A DNA stretch of 64,000 nucleotides, taken from Diaporthe sp. PMI_573. Taxonomy: Eukaryota > Ascomycota > Sordariomycetes > Diaporthales > Diaporthaceae. Made by a program: the position numbers and the translations under genes. The notes beneath the pieces were generated by a model. That model had not been told where the DNA came from and did not search any database. It saw only the letters and a list, made by a program, of their open reading frames with translations. Positions 33,429 to 45,042 of this stretch are shown here, piece by piece (positions within the stretch are counted from its first letter, which is position 1; each line of letters begins with the position of its first letter). The DNA lies in the NCBI GenBank assembly GCA_021399435.1, contig JAJTUP010000003.1, forward strand, positions 992,001-1,056,000. The letters are read 5' to 3'.

Positions 33429-36400
33429 CTAGTATATACCCTGTGTTCGATATTGGAATGTGTCGTATCTGTAGACACAAGTCAGCATTGTCATTGCTCC
33501 AACCTTTCCCTCTGCAGGCCAAAGTCCAACTCACAGTCGAGTGTAGTAGCTGCCGATAGACTTGTTGATCAGGTCTGTCTCGACAAACTGCTCGGCATCA
33601 TCGGCACTCAGCTGTAGCTGGAAGCGTTGCCGTAGGTTCGTTGTCACCGTTGTGACACCGGCAGCGTAGCACGGCATCTTGGAGTCGCGGCCCATCATGG
33701 CGACGAGGTCAACGATGTTGTCGGCCGACCGTCGAAGAGCTGTGATGTCGTCAGTTGTGAGCTTGCGTCTTGCCTGGCTGTACGGCCCATACCTTGAAAA
33801 GCCTTCTTGCACAGCCGTTTGAAGTCGTCCCACTCAGGAGACCCTATCCCGCCAAGAACTTCCACATACTCGTGGGTGAGCTTGAATGGAGCGGCCTCAA
33901 ATCCAACGGAGCCCGGCGAGTTGGACAGCATGAAGCCAAAGTCGATATGTACAATGTGGCCCTCGTTGTCGATCAGGACGTTGCCGTTGTGTCGATCCTT
34001 CAGCTGCAATATGTATGAAATAACACTGTACGCCGCGAGCGACCGCTTGAAAGCATCGACGCCGGCCTTGTATGGCTCACTGTCCGGTGAGCCAAACGCC
34101 TTGGCGAAATGGTCTTTCAGTGTCGCGATGCGCCTCTTTGGGTTTGTGCCTGCCTCGGCCTGCGCCAGCGTCAAGCTGCGCTTGATAGAGTGCAATGAGA
34201 CGCCGTTCGTGATCGTCTCAATAAGGCCTGAGGATTCGCCCGTCACCAGAATCCGCATCACCTTCACCCACACTCCGATCTTGGCATCCGTCCAGATCTT
34301 GTCACAAACATCAATGAGCTGACAAGCAAATGCTTCTTGCCTCAGGTCAGCACCAGTCTTCACAATGACGCTCATCAAGTCCCAGTTCTTCATCCAGCCG
34401 TACGGTGAGGACCGTCGTATGCGCTCTTTCTTCATCTGCCAAGCTTCACCAAAGACTGCTGCGCTCGGATCGTCCCGGTCCCCTTTTTGTTGAAGTCCAC
34501 CGGTCTTGAAGTCGTTTTCCATTCGCTCTACGCCGGCACTCGCATTCAAAGCCGGATCAAGGGTCGTATCCTCATCGACTTCTTCGGGATTGGCCGCCGC
34601 ATTCTGAACCGTGGTCTTGGCCATGATCTGATCGAAAGTCGGCCCATGTCCGTCATCTGCCTCAAAGTTCTGTTCCTCCAAGCTCTGCATGCTGGCAATA
34701 ATCTTTGCACGGATTGCCGCTACCTCGTGCTTCGGGCGTTTGCCACTGGTCGCGTCCAACTGAGCCAGCATCTGGGAGGCAGTCCGCATATGTGTTGCCA
34801 ATGCAGAAAAGTCCGGTTGATCCACCGACGTGTTCCGTGGATTCGTATTGATGGTCATTCTCCGCAAAGAGCGACTGCTAGGACTGCTGGAGCGACTCGT
34901 TGAGGCAGCTGAACTCCTGGGCGTCACTAACTCGGAACTCGTGGACACTGTTGGCGTTAGACTGGGCAGTCGCTGGGGTGCTGCTTTCGTAGTTTTTACG
35001 GCCTTGCTGTCGATTGGCTTCAGCTCAGGTGACGTACCGAGGTCTCCAGAGGATGGCTCAAAAACGCTGTCAGCGGACTCCATGGAAGGCCCTGGCATCT
35101 TTGACGTGGATATTCTTGGTCTCTCGGATAGGTCAAATATGCGTCTCCTCGATCCTTGCTCCGCCACGAGTGTTGCCAGCAGTCTCTGGTTGTCTTGCGA
35201 ATCGGGGTCAAAGGTGAAGTCGTCGCGCAGGATCTCAATCATCAGTAGGTAAGGCACCTTTTCTGCGCTGTTAAGGACAGTCGCCTCTGCCGGGTTGATT
35301 CTCACGACCCTGTGGTGTTTGCTCCTTGAGGAAGAACCATCCGTCAAAGTTGGTGGACAAATCACAGGAATATCCACCTCCGCCCTATTTGATACTTCAG
35401 TTAGTAAATTTGACACTTAATGTCCCTCAATTTGTGTGACATGATGGAGGAGCATGTCTCAGGAGCAGACCATTCGGAGTCTGGCGCTCCCGGGTCGCGG
35501 CAACAGGCGAGTTCGAATTTGGGTCACACGATCGCCAACCGGCAGCATATCAACAGTCTAGTCACTTGTCATCACCTGGTGGCAGGGTGACACCAGCCAA
35601 CCCATGACAACAAGGATAGATGAGTCGACATGCCTCACTTGGAGGTCCCAAATTACTGTTACCACTGCCCGGCTTCTGGATCACGCCCCACAAAGTCAAA
35701 TGACAGATTTGAGGGGAATATAAAGTTCAGGAAATACTAACGGCAAGTCTTGCGCAATCAAGGCCAGCTCGGCTCGGAGAGCGCTTAGACGAGCTGCCTT
35801 CGGAACAACAACCAGCCTGTTCGAGATGTCCTCCAACGCGGTCAGAAACTGTGTCTGGCATCGGAAATAATTCTGTCTCAGGAGCCTTGCTCTCTGGACC
35901 GTCGACAATTCGCTATTGCTCAACACGCCTTTGACGCGCTCGGAATGCCGGCGGGTCAGCAGCGGGTTGTCGGCGGGTGGCAAACCTGCTGTCACAGGAG
36001 TCGGAGGCCTAGGCGGAAGAGGGGATTTCACTTCGGGCAGAGGAAGGGAGGCTGTGCTGAGTCTTGCGTCTATGGCCTTCATGTCTAGGTGACTCGTTGG
36101 TCGCTTGGGTGGGTGCGCGGGGGTAGGCACAGTCGATCCAGAAGATGAAGTCGGTCGAGAAGGCGGGAGGTTCTGTTTCCGCGGGGTGCTTGGCGAGTCC
36201 ATTGGTGGTGAGCCCCTCGGATCTGGCGCGCTTGTGACACGGCCGCCATCTCTTGTCGTGCGCCTTGCCCTGTTTGCCTGCGCGGCTGAGACAGTTTGTG
36301 CCCTAGCTATCTTGGGTTGCGCCGGATCCATTATCACGTCGTCAATGGGTTGTGGTTTCTTGGCCTGGGCGACGGCGAGAGGGCCAGCCCAGTGAGGCAA

Positions 36401-37033
36401 GCCGGGAACGGCCACGCTGGACAAGATCAGACTTGCCAGGACGGTGACGGGGAGCGGGTTCTCCTTAATCTTCTCATGCCTGGCGGTGTCCCCCAGCCCA
36501 AACACTATGTGCTGGAGTTTATTGTAGACCCTTCGACATGTTCTGAAAGCCTCGGAGTGTGGATTGGAGGAGAGGTCGGTCAGATAGCTCTGGAACAGCC
36601 AGAAGGCCTACACATGGATTAGCAGGAGAAACCAGGGCCCGTACGGGTACAAGGAGACTGACTAGCAGAGCGCCGGAGACGGACTCCTCGCAGAGATCCA
36701 GCAGGAACTCCTCCAGTGCCATGGACTCATTGTTGACGCTGATTACGAGATGGCACAGCTCGGGAAGGAAGAACTCGACATCCTCGTAGGGGAACTGTCG
36801 CAGCTTGTTGCATAGGACATAGTGGATCCCAACGTGGTCGGCGTATCGACTGCGCAGGACAGATGTTAGCTCGGATGGGTGCTGTTCATGAAGCTGTGGC
36901 TGGCGCAGACTGTCGGGGCTCTCAAAAAGACGCAAAGACGCTGGACGACGTACGTGAGGTAGGAGACGGAGAGAAAGGGGTTCTGGTTGAAGACGTCGCT
37001 GTCAAAGAACCTCTGGAGGAGGTCCCACGACAT
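33429..37033 (-). CDS. pik1: Phosphatidylinositol 4-kinase Pik1 (PI4K beta type)
   Basis: Makes phosphatidylinositol 4-phosphate at the Golgi (and nucleus in yeast), needed for secretion. Read as complement(join(33429..33468, 33535..33739, 33793..35384, 35742..36607, 36663..36849, 36954..37033)), 989 aa. All phases agree: MSWDLLQRFFDSDVF joins RYADHVGIHYVLCNKL, then AFWLFQSYLTDLSSNP (lipid-kinase accessory region). A disordered Ser/Pro-rich stretch follows. The catalytic domain shows VRINPAEATVLNSAEKVPYLLMIE, WMKNWDLMSVIVKTGADLRQEAFACQL, catalytic-loop SYILQLKDRHNGNVLID and activation-loop HIVHIDFGFMLSNSPG. The last two exons (ALRRSADNIVDLVAMMG...; LYDTFQYRTQGIY) are small. Introns are 53-104 bp except one of 357 bp (35385-35741), which joins DLP to AEVDIPVICPP with a good CTAAC branch site; a missed mini-exon there is possible but not needed. 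Confidence 0.95.
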
Positions 37034-40025
37034 TGGGTCCGCAGGTGGTCGAGAAGCAGCTTATTTTTGGGAGGCTTGGGTCGACGCAGGGCGGGCGAGA
37101 GGCACGGGTGCGAGGCACGGGTGCGAGGCAGTCTATCGAGTCGGGACGGGCGCGAGGAGGGAGTGACGGGGATACAAGCCGCGAGCGCGGATTGCTTCAT
37201 ATAGATTCGACATGAAAGTGTTGTAGCGAGCAATGAACTTTCATGGCCGACAGCTCAGCAGGGCATGGGCGGAGGCGAAGACGAAGACGTGGTCGGCGTC
37301 GTGCAGGCGGGAGAGGGAATATCGTCGTGGTTGTGGTGTCGTGGTGTTATACAGCTAGTGGCAGTCGAGCAGCAGAGCAGAAGAGAAGATGGCCAATGAA
37401 GTTGGAGGCAGCCAGGCTGTATACAACCGTGTACTGTACGGTAGACTACCTTCTTCTATGGACCGCTCCGGGGGCGGGAAGGGTCTCGTTTGGGTGTAGT
37501 TTGACCCCTCGGCGGGAAGCTCCCCGAGACCGTCCGCAATTCTGGCAATTCTGGCAGTCCTGACAGTCCCTGGCTTGCCTGGTACTTTGCCCAGGTGCCG
37601 CGCTTGCAGTCTTGGTGCACCGCAGCCCATCTGCCAACATGCGCTTGGAGGAGCTCTGACCCGGCCCCACCTGCACCGTCTGTCTGTGTCCTGCACCTGC
37701 GCTCATTTGTCAGGTAGGGACATGTACCCCAGTATTCAGTCAGGTACAAGATACAAGACCACCTGCCCGCTCAGGCTATTATTTACTACGATACCGTATA
37801 TGTGTCGCCTACTCCGTACAACCTTGGGATATTCACCGAAAGCCGCTTTTGGCTGTCACATGTCCCAGTGCTGTCTCCTTCGCGATATCATGCTTTCTCT
37901 CTTCATGCAGCCCGTCCAGCAGTCACGTCACCAGCCATGTCGTCTCGATCGGCATCTGACGCAGAGCTTGGCAGGAGTCGATTTAAGCTTACTTACTTTG
38001 GCTAACGCCTGAGGCGCGCAGACAACAAATAGGTTACGTGAGGAGGACGGACTACTTTTGAGTTGGAGATTGTGTAGACAGACTACATGCTTTGCTAGGC
38101 CAATATCTCAACATGTCAGCAATTACTCGCAGCTCAAACATTCCGACACACACACAGGATCATGATCGCCATCAATAGTCCTATTCGCCGACCCCCACCG
38201 CTATACCCCAGCCCATGTCATGGCACAACACCTGCCTATGCGCTCTTTTGTCCGGCCTTGGCACGCTTAAAATTATCTCCAGTTTTAACCCCTTTTCTTG
38301 ACATCATTCGTGAAATTCTTGCCTGCTTTTTTTCCTGCGCTCAGAAGACTACTCGCGGCGGTTGGCCGTCGTAAGCTGCCTTAGATTTGCATGGTATATT
38401 ACCAGCTGTTCAGGCCGCCCGGTGTCCCCTTTCAGTTCAATCTGGGGTCCTCCCGTGGATCCTCCCGGCTGTGGGTACCGGCCAGGTTCAAAAACGCCCG
38501 ACACGGCGTGACGTGGACAGTCCTGAGGGACAATTTCTCGAGGTGGCACTTGCACAGTAATAGCTACTGGGTGATTCCAGAGGGAGTGGCTAGTGGAGTC
38601 ACCTCTAGGTAGAGAATGTTCGAGTCAAGAGCCAAGTGTCTCTGGGGATCGCACTCAACAGTCATGATGCCATGTTCTGGGTCTGGGAAGACTTTACTCA
38701 AGCCACTGTAGGGACTCCTACTCTGGTGGAATTGTGAGAGCTTAAGACTTGCACTTTTGGACTGGGCCGATGGCGAAAGACAGACTTTGCCAAGCCTCTC
38801 GACGACAACTTTCTCGTGAACATGTCAAGGGACAGTTGATGGGATTCAGAGTTACGAGGCTTTTGCCCAAGGTATCTGAAGACTTCAGTGGAAAGAACCA
38901 GCTACCATGTATGTTTGAATAATGCGAGGCTGGCCTTTTCTTTTCTTGCCCTTTGTGATATTGAAGGCAGTGTTCCAACGCTCTTGACCCGAGATCCTAC
39001 AATAGTTAAACTTTCTAAAGTTGGATTGCAAGGACCGAGCAAAAGTCCGAAGATTGTTGATGAGCCTCTGCCATGTCTGATTACGGCGAATGTCTTGATT
39101 ACGATATGCTGGAACAGCCTGCGTATGACCTCGGGATGACCTTTTCCTGTTCAGTGCTGCAAATTTATGGACTGCTGTTGACACACTGCGTCAAGTCAGT
39201 GAGTGGAAGGCACATGTGCATGCTGAAGTCAATGCCTCCTTTCATATTAGTCAAGGGCTAGTTGCTTGTCTCTTCCGATTACAGCTAACGGCATTGGAGG
39301 TGAACTCGGTGTTTTGAAGTAGAGGACTCTGCTTCCGTTGAAGGGCAACTCACCCCGTTTTGCAGCAATTGCAAGAGACGAGCTGTGCTCGGGTGTCCGC
39401 TTCGCGGCCACAGCATCTATAGTCCTCACTACCTACCCAACCTCCTATGGGAAGACCTCCTATGGGAAGACCTTCTATGGGCAGACTTCCAGTCGGAAAG
39501 TCTTCTGTGGAACGACTTCCTATAGAATAACCAAACCAGAGATAGGTAAGCTGAAGAGGCTCCATAAGCCATAGGGGCTCTATAATGACGTTTTCGATTC
39601 TTTTTGAATGTGGCTGTTACCGTAATAATGTATGTGAATTGCTTTGTTGGATGTTACTGTTAGATTAACGAGGACAGTACATCAGCGGAAACATAATCTG
39701 TCACCCGTCATTTGCCTTCACTTTTTTCTGTGACTGACTGAAGCTACGGTGAAAGTGCTTCCTTGCAGGTTGACGGAAATTCACCTGAAAGTGATGCTTG
39801 GTTTTGCCATTGAGGTCGCTTGCGCCTTCTTTGGTTTTAACCTCCTTCCCTCATTCCATTTTCCTGTCCACAAACGGGGCTCAACAACATCAATCACTTC
39901 CTCCAAATTCGACAGATTCCCTCTTCCCCGGTTGTACCAACTTCCTTCGTACCAACTCTGAAGCCTTCCCTCACTCCAAGCCCACAAACAGTTGAACCCA
40001 CCTGTCGCAGCACAAATTGCCCAAC
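37034..40025. other. Intergenic interval of about 3 kb with a 15-bp minisatellite
   Basis: No convincing gene. Most is ordinary non-coding sequence, becoming more AT-rich from about 38.0 kb. A degenerate 18-bp duplication occurs near 37095-37130, and the array at 39443-39532 is described separately. Confidence 0.5.
39443..39532 (+). repeat. 15-bp minisatellite array A (unit TCCTATGGGAAGACC), six copies
   Basis: Copies start at 39443, 39458, 39473, 39488, 39503 and 39518. The first two are identical; the others have two or more changes. The unit is a multiple of three and reads as the pentapeptide series TSYGK, TSYGK, TFYGQ in an open frame that has no ATG start. The unit is related to array B at 41438-41572 on the other strand. 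Confidence 0.9.
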
Positions 40026-41113
40026 ATGCCCGAGCCAGTCTACTCTCCATCGTACGACTTGCCCGAGCCTGAGGAAGCCCCTCCCTCGTGGACTTGGAAC
40101 CACTTCGAAGTCCGTACTCTGGTGTGCCTCATCATAAAGGGCGAGCACAAGGTTTCCAAGGACCCCATGGACCTCACCGACAAGCTCAACCACGCCCTGA
40201 ACCCAGCCTCCTCGGGCGGCCAGCCCGCATACAGCCGCGACGTCCCCCACGCCGAGGTCCAGGCCATGTTGAAGCGCATCCTCTCAAAGAAGTTGCACGC
40301 GGTAGACCTGTCCGAGCGCGACTACAGCGCCCCAGTCACACGCACAAAGTTGAATGCCTTCATGCGCAACCTAGGCTTCGACGGCAGCAAGGACGAATGG
40401 GACAGGGGAAGGAAGAAGCATGTCAGGGCGGAGACTGAGAAGAGACTGGTGCGGTACATGATCAGGAAGGAGGGCGGCCGCCCCAGTCCTCGGTCGCGGG
40501 AGGAGAGGGACAGGCGTAGAATGCTTCTACGTGAGCCAAGGGCGAGACGACTTCTGCGTGGTTGGGGCATCGGTGCCAGTTTCTGGGAAGATGGTGAGTA
40601 CCTCCTCGTTCTTCATTTGATACCAAGGCCTTCGAAAGGATACACACTGACCCTCATCCAGAGCCCAAGGGCGAGAATCGTCCAGTCCACGGAGACGAGG
40701 ACAGAGATCCTTTCCTTTTGCCTGCCAATCCAGCCAGATACTCCTCCAATACCGACAATGCCCCATTCTTGTCAGCTGGACTTCCTCCTGTTCGCAACGG
40801 TGGCTTCGCCATTACACCCAATGCGCGCGACTTGGTGGCCATGTGGGCCGGAGGTTTTGCATCCACGGCCGCGACTCCACGAAAGGGGGCGATCGCGCCT
40901 CAGTCCATGTCATTCATGCCAGGCCCGGATTCTACCCAGCAAGCCCCAGTGCTCGACTACGGAGGCGACGGAGGCTTTGGCAGTCCGAACAACCCGCAGC
41001 AACAGCCCAGCCAATGGGCCGAGGGAGAGCAGAACGGGGCTTGGGGCGCAAGTGGCGCGTTGGCGGGTGACCATCTCCCCACCGGCAGCCACCACGCAGG
41101 ACGCGGATTCTAA
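40026..41113 (+). CDS. Uncharacterised protein with one intron
   Basis: Read as join(40026..40593, 40662..41113), 339 aa, with a 68-bp GT-AG intron (GTGAGT...ATCCAG). I do not recognise the family. The first 110 residues look folded: WTWNHFEVRTLVCLIIKGEH, then AEVQAMLKRILSKKLHAVDLSERDY. Next comes a strongly basic Arg-rich region (residues about 120-185: RKKHVRAETEKRLVRYMIRK, REERDRRRMLLREPRARRLLRG). The exon 2 part is Gly/Pro/Asn/Gln-rich and probably disordered. A nuclear or nucleic-acid-binding role would fit the basic region but is only a guess. Coding evidence: frame continuity over the intron, one clear ATG (PEPVYSPSYDLPEPEEAPPS) and composition unlike the flanks. It lies between two inverted 15-bp minisatellites. 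Confidence 0.7.
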
Positions 41114-42025
41114 GGCCCCGGAAGTGTCGGTTTCCGAACTTGATAGCGGTTTTTGCGGTGTTTTTTGCAAGCGAGGTTCCACAACAGCCTCCAATTCTAA
41201 ACATCAGACCATCATCCAGCCTCACGGCGTGGAAGCTGGCGGAACTAAGTCGCTCTGTTTAATAGAAGGGGCATGGATGGAGGCAAAAGAATTGATACTT
41301 CGTAGATAGACGAGGTCACCACAGCCCGTTTCTGCAAAGCCCCGTATCTGTCAATTTGATATTATCGTAAAAAGGTAGTTTGATTATTTGTGATTTGTCA
41401 AGCCGCACTACACGCCATTCGTCTTGTGATCGAGCAAGGTTGTCCTATAGGAGGCTATCCTATGTTAGGTTGTCCTGTGTTAGGTTGTCCTAAAAGAGGT
41501 TATCCTACAGGAGGTTGTCCTATAGGAGGCTGTCCTAACAGAGGTTGTTCTATGTGAGGTTGACCTGACCTACATCATGGTTGACCAGAAACGCCAATGC
41601 CTCCGGCAGACAATGATTCTTGTGTTAATTTGAGTAGGAAGTCCCAACTCAACCCTAAAGTGGCACCTCGGACTGAAGGTAAGGTTGGATAGAATGGTTA
41701 CAGAGTTTGCGAACCAAGCCCAAATTGATGCTGACGAAAGTGCAGGAAAAAGAAGAAAATCTGATCTACAATCTTTCAAGAGACCCTAAATTTTCGTGTG
41801 CCAATCTGCCCCAGTAAGAACCCTTTACATTACCAATGTCATTAAGTGACAGGGTATTCGACACTTTGACAAGAAGGAAAACCAAAGTCTTGTAAAGACA
41901 ACAATAAGAGAAAGTAAAATCTGCCTTTTTCTGCACACCAATAAGATCCAACCCAGGTTCAACCACCATCCAATCAAAAATATGGCTCACTGCCCCCTTC
42001 CAGTCCCCAACCAAGAAGTACCTCC
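41114..42025. other. Convergent intergenic interval with minisatellite array B
   Basis: 912 bp, AT-rich compared with the genes. It holds the 41438-41572 array and 3' UTR sequence of both neighbours. No gene is seen. Confidence 0.5.
41438..41572 (-). repeat. 15-bp minisatellite array B (unit GGTTGTCCTATAGGA on the + strand), nine copies
   Basis: Consecutive 15-bp units begin at 41438 and every 15 bp to 41558, and are diverged from one another. The reverse-complement unit TCCTATAGGACAACC differs from array A (TCCTATGGGAAGACC) at three of 15 positions, so the arrays are one repeat family in opposite orientation. TCCTATAGGA is itself a perfect palindrome. Confidence 0.92.
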
Positions 42026-43805
42026 TCAGGAGAGCGTGAAGAAAGACCCAGCCGGCCCAACATTAGTGACCACAACCTCAAACAGCGGCAGCTCGCCCGC
42101 GCCCGCGCCCGCCCTGCCGCCGGCGACGCTGGCACACAGCCGGCTCAGGTCGTCCTCGCCGTACGTGGTGAGGTCATAGCTCTCGCTGCCGGCACCGGTG
42201 CCGAACACGACGCGCATGACGTTGGCGCGCAGGTACTTGTCCCCGTGGGGCACTTCGCCCTTGAACGACGCCGGGACGGAGGCGGGGCCGAGGTGCCTGA
42301 AGAGCGACGGGTTGTACTTGACGTAGCGCAGCGCCGCGGCGCGCACGTGCGCACGCGTCGGCAGCGTGCGCACCACCATGCGCTGCTCGATGACGTCGCC
42401 CGTCCCGGGCATGCGCGACTTGATGCACAGCCGGCAGTCGATGGCGGCTGGCGGCGAAGGTGGCTGAGCCGGGGCCAGGGGCGGCGGGGGCTTGATGGGA
42501 CCAGTAGTGTGAGTGGGCGTGGACGATTCTGAGGGTGAGTGGGATGAGGCCGCTGGCGGTGGCGCCTGCGTGGTGGCTGGGTGAGTACTGTGGCCGATGG
42601 TCACGGGAGGTGATGACGCGGAGGTTGATCCAGGATGGCTGTTCCCGTTGAGGTTGACATTGTTGACGAGATGCTTTGCCTGGGCTGGCTGCGGTAGAGT
42701 GTTGGGTGGTGGAGGTGGTACCAGCCTTCCGGTCGGTGGCAGGGGCGGGGCGTGGACGGGGAGCATCTGTGATGGATGGGGCCTCAAGCCACCCATTGGG
42801 ACATGGTCCGAGTACACTGGATACCCCAGATTCCCGAACGCGCCGGGCGGGCGCATGTAAGCGCCATGCGCAGCTTTCCACGCCCCAGCTTGCACCGGGC
42901 CCAGAGCAGCCAACGGCGCTGGTGGCCCAGGGGGGACATGGCGAGCGATAGGACCAGCAGCTTTGGAGGTGGGCGCGTCTGAAGGACTGGTGCGGCGACG
43001 CTGAACGGGGAAGTTGACCGGAGGTTCGTGATGTGAAAAGTCCGGATCACCCCGTCTCGGTGAGCGAGAAGAGCTTCTCACCCACTTGGGGGACCGGTGA
43101 ATGCGGGAGTTGCGCGAGGTGTGGGTGCCTCTCGCCCTGCCATAGCCGGCGCAGGCCTCATCCTCCGTCATGCTCTCGTAGGCAGACTCGGCGTCGAAAG
43201 AGAGGGCGGAATCCTCTAGGTCTTTGTCCAGGTCGCCGCCCATGATTTCGGACGCGGATGAGACAGAGGAGACCCCGTCGTCATCATCATCAAATACTTC
43301 GCCAATCTTCTTGGAGCACGGGGCGAAGGCGAAGCCATTGGTAGTGATGTAGTTCTGTACCGCGTCCGCAGACTTGATCAGAAGTAGCTCGTAGGCTTTC
43401 TGAACCGTCTCGGCGCTCTCAGACGACAGCAGGACGTCCCTTGGGCCGTCCTTCTCAGCGCGTATGGCTATTGCCTTGAAGTTCCCCAGGGGCTCCCGGG
43501 TGAGGATAACGACTATGTGGGCATCGCGAGAGGAGAAGAAAGAGCAGTTCTCTATGAACAGGGAGATGTGAGTAACCGTTCTGAAAAGTACCAAGGCGGA
43601 GAACAAAGGCAAGACTGCGTCTGCAGCATAACAACGACAGCGACATATGTAAGGCTTGCTTACCAACTATCTGTACGCGATATCCGCCCATCGTGTGTGT
43701 CCAGGTTCCACTGGTCGCCATTAGGGTCTCACAGGATGCCGTAGGCTTGGTCGAAGCTGCTGAGTAGTGAGAGCAGAGGATGCACTGAGGGGGACGGAGG
43801 GTCAT
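42026..43805 (-). CDS. Uncharacterised Pro/Ser-rich protein; 5' exon structure uncertain
   Basis: The main exon (42026 to about 43620) is a long open frame I do not recognise. Residues after THISLFIENCSFFSSRDAHIVVILTREP form a folded-looking N-terminal module (to about NYITTNGFAFAPCSK). An acidic segment (DDDDDG), a long disordered Pro/Ser/His-rich middle (PPPPPNTLPQ, PPPPLAPAQPPSPP) and a second conserved-looking C-terminal module (IDCRLCIKSRMPG...LPLFEVVVTNVGP) follow. One model is complement(join(42026..43620, 43664..43805)), 578 aa, start MTLRPPQCILC, but its intron would be only 43 bp. Another joins an upstream frame (SLLSSFDQAYGIL, donor GTGAGA at 43736) to the acceptor TTTTCAG just before ACGGTTACTCAC; that frame has no ATG after its last stop. 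Function is unknown. Confidence 0.6.
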
Positions 43806-45042
43806 GGGGCGTAAGAAGCACAGACTATTGCGCCTGAGGAGGGTGGAACGAATGAATCGACTGAGGCTCCCGCAACGCAGGAGATGAAGAATGAGCACAT
43901 TGTCTCGTTATATATCAGGCCCAGGCTGGGTGGACATGGTTTCACGGCAGAGTCGAACCATGCAGCACAAATACTGCTGCGTCCCTGGCCGCCTCGTTTT
44001 TCCTGATAGGCTCAAAAGGCCTCCCACCGGAAATGTTGGAAAACGGGAAACAACACCAACACGGCGCCTCGAACGGATACGGACATGGGCATGACAAAGT
44101 GCTTCTCATGTCCCCGGACTGCCGCACGTGCTTGGCCGCAAGAATGCAGGAAGGTTTGCTTCCCACTATGGAAGCACGCGAGCCGGTGGGAGCTGCGAGG
44201 AGGCTTGGCCGGGCCCTGCAGCAACCCCCAATGCAACTCAACTCCAACTTTGAACATCACAGCCGTTTGTGACACAGAATCAGAGTCCGCCCCGGCTCGC
44301 CTGGCTGCCTCTCCCTCCTCTGGTCCGCAGTCGTGCTCTGCTAAGCCACGGAGCTGTCCAAGCGGTGACGCGGAAACAACGGGGCGGCTGCATTCTGGAC
44401 GACGCTCGATCCGCACTATTGCACTCCCGGCCCAGTTGGGTGTCTCATTCACCAGTCTCACCAGCGCCTGAGTGGTGGAAGAGCTGTGCTCTCGTCGTTA
44501 CGTGTAGCCCCCCAAGCCTGTTCGCGTCCCTCGTGTGGCAGAGACACACTGGTGCCCCTGTGTCGCCCCAGGCGAGGGTCACCATGCGGCTGTTACCCAG
44601 ATATTGAGCGGAATCCCGGAGCCACCGTAGATGTTTTCCTCAACCGTTGAATCTTGCGAAAAGGTCGTGATCATCTGATTGGATTGTCTTGGTAAGATAG
44701 ATGTCCGCTGCATGCATTAGATTCCCGTTGTGCGGCAAGGAGATGGCCAGCTTTCGGCGACCGATTTCTGAGTGGTCAATTGGTAATACGAGCAAGGCAG
44801 TGCCCGGCACGCAGGCCAGACAAGGCAGGATTGACCTGTCCAGCCGCCTCATCAGCTCATTAACTCGCGAGGCTGCAATACTTGCCGAGCAACGACGGTG
44901 GCAAACAATCCCGCTGATCGACAAGCAGTGTTATGTCGTATTGGCTGATTTGTTCTCGACTTTGCTTTTTCTCTTGCTCAGCGCGGCTGCTGATCCTTGC
45001 TGCAACCGCACCGTGCAGCCCTACCACACCTGAGGAGCTCGC
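43806..45042. other. Intergenic interval
   Basis: 1.2 kb upstream of the 42026-43805 gene and downstream of nup82. Open frames are short and without recognisable sequence. No RNA gene is seen. Confidence 0.5.

Noticed and set aside
41438..41572. CRISPR-like array
   Set aside because: Units are contiguous 15-bp repeats without spacers in a eukaryotic genome; it is a minisatellite.
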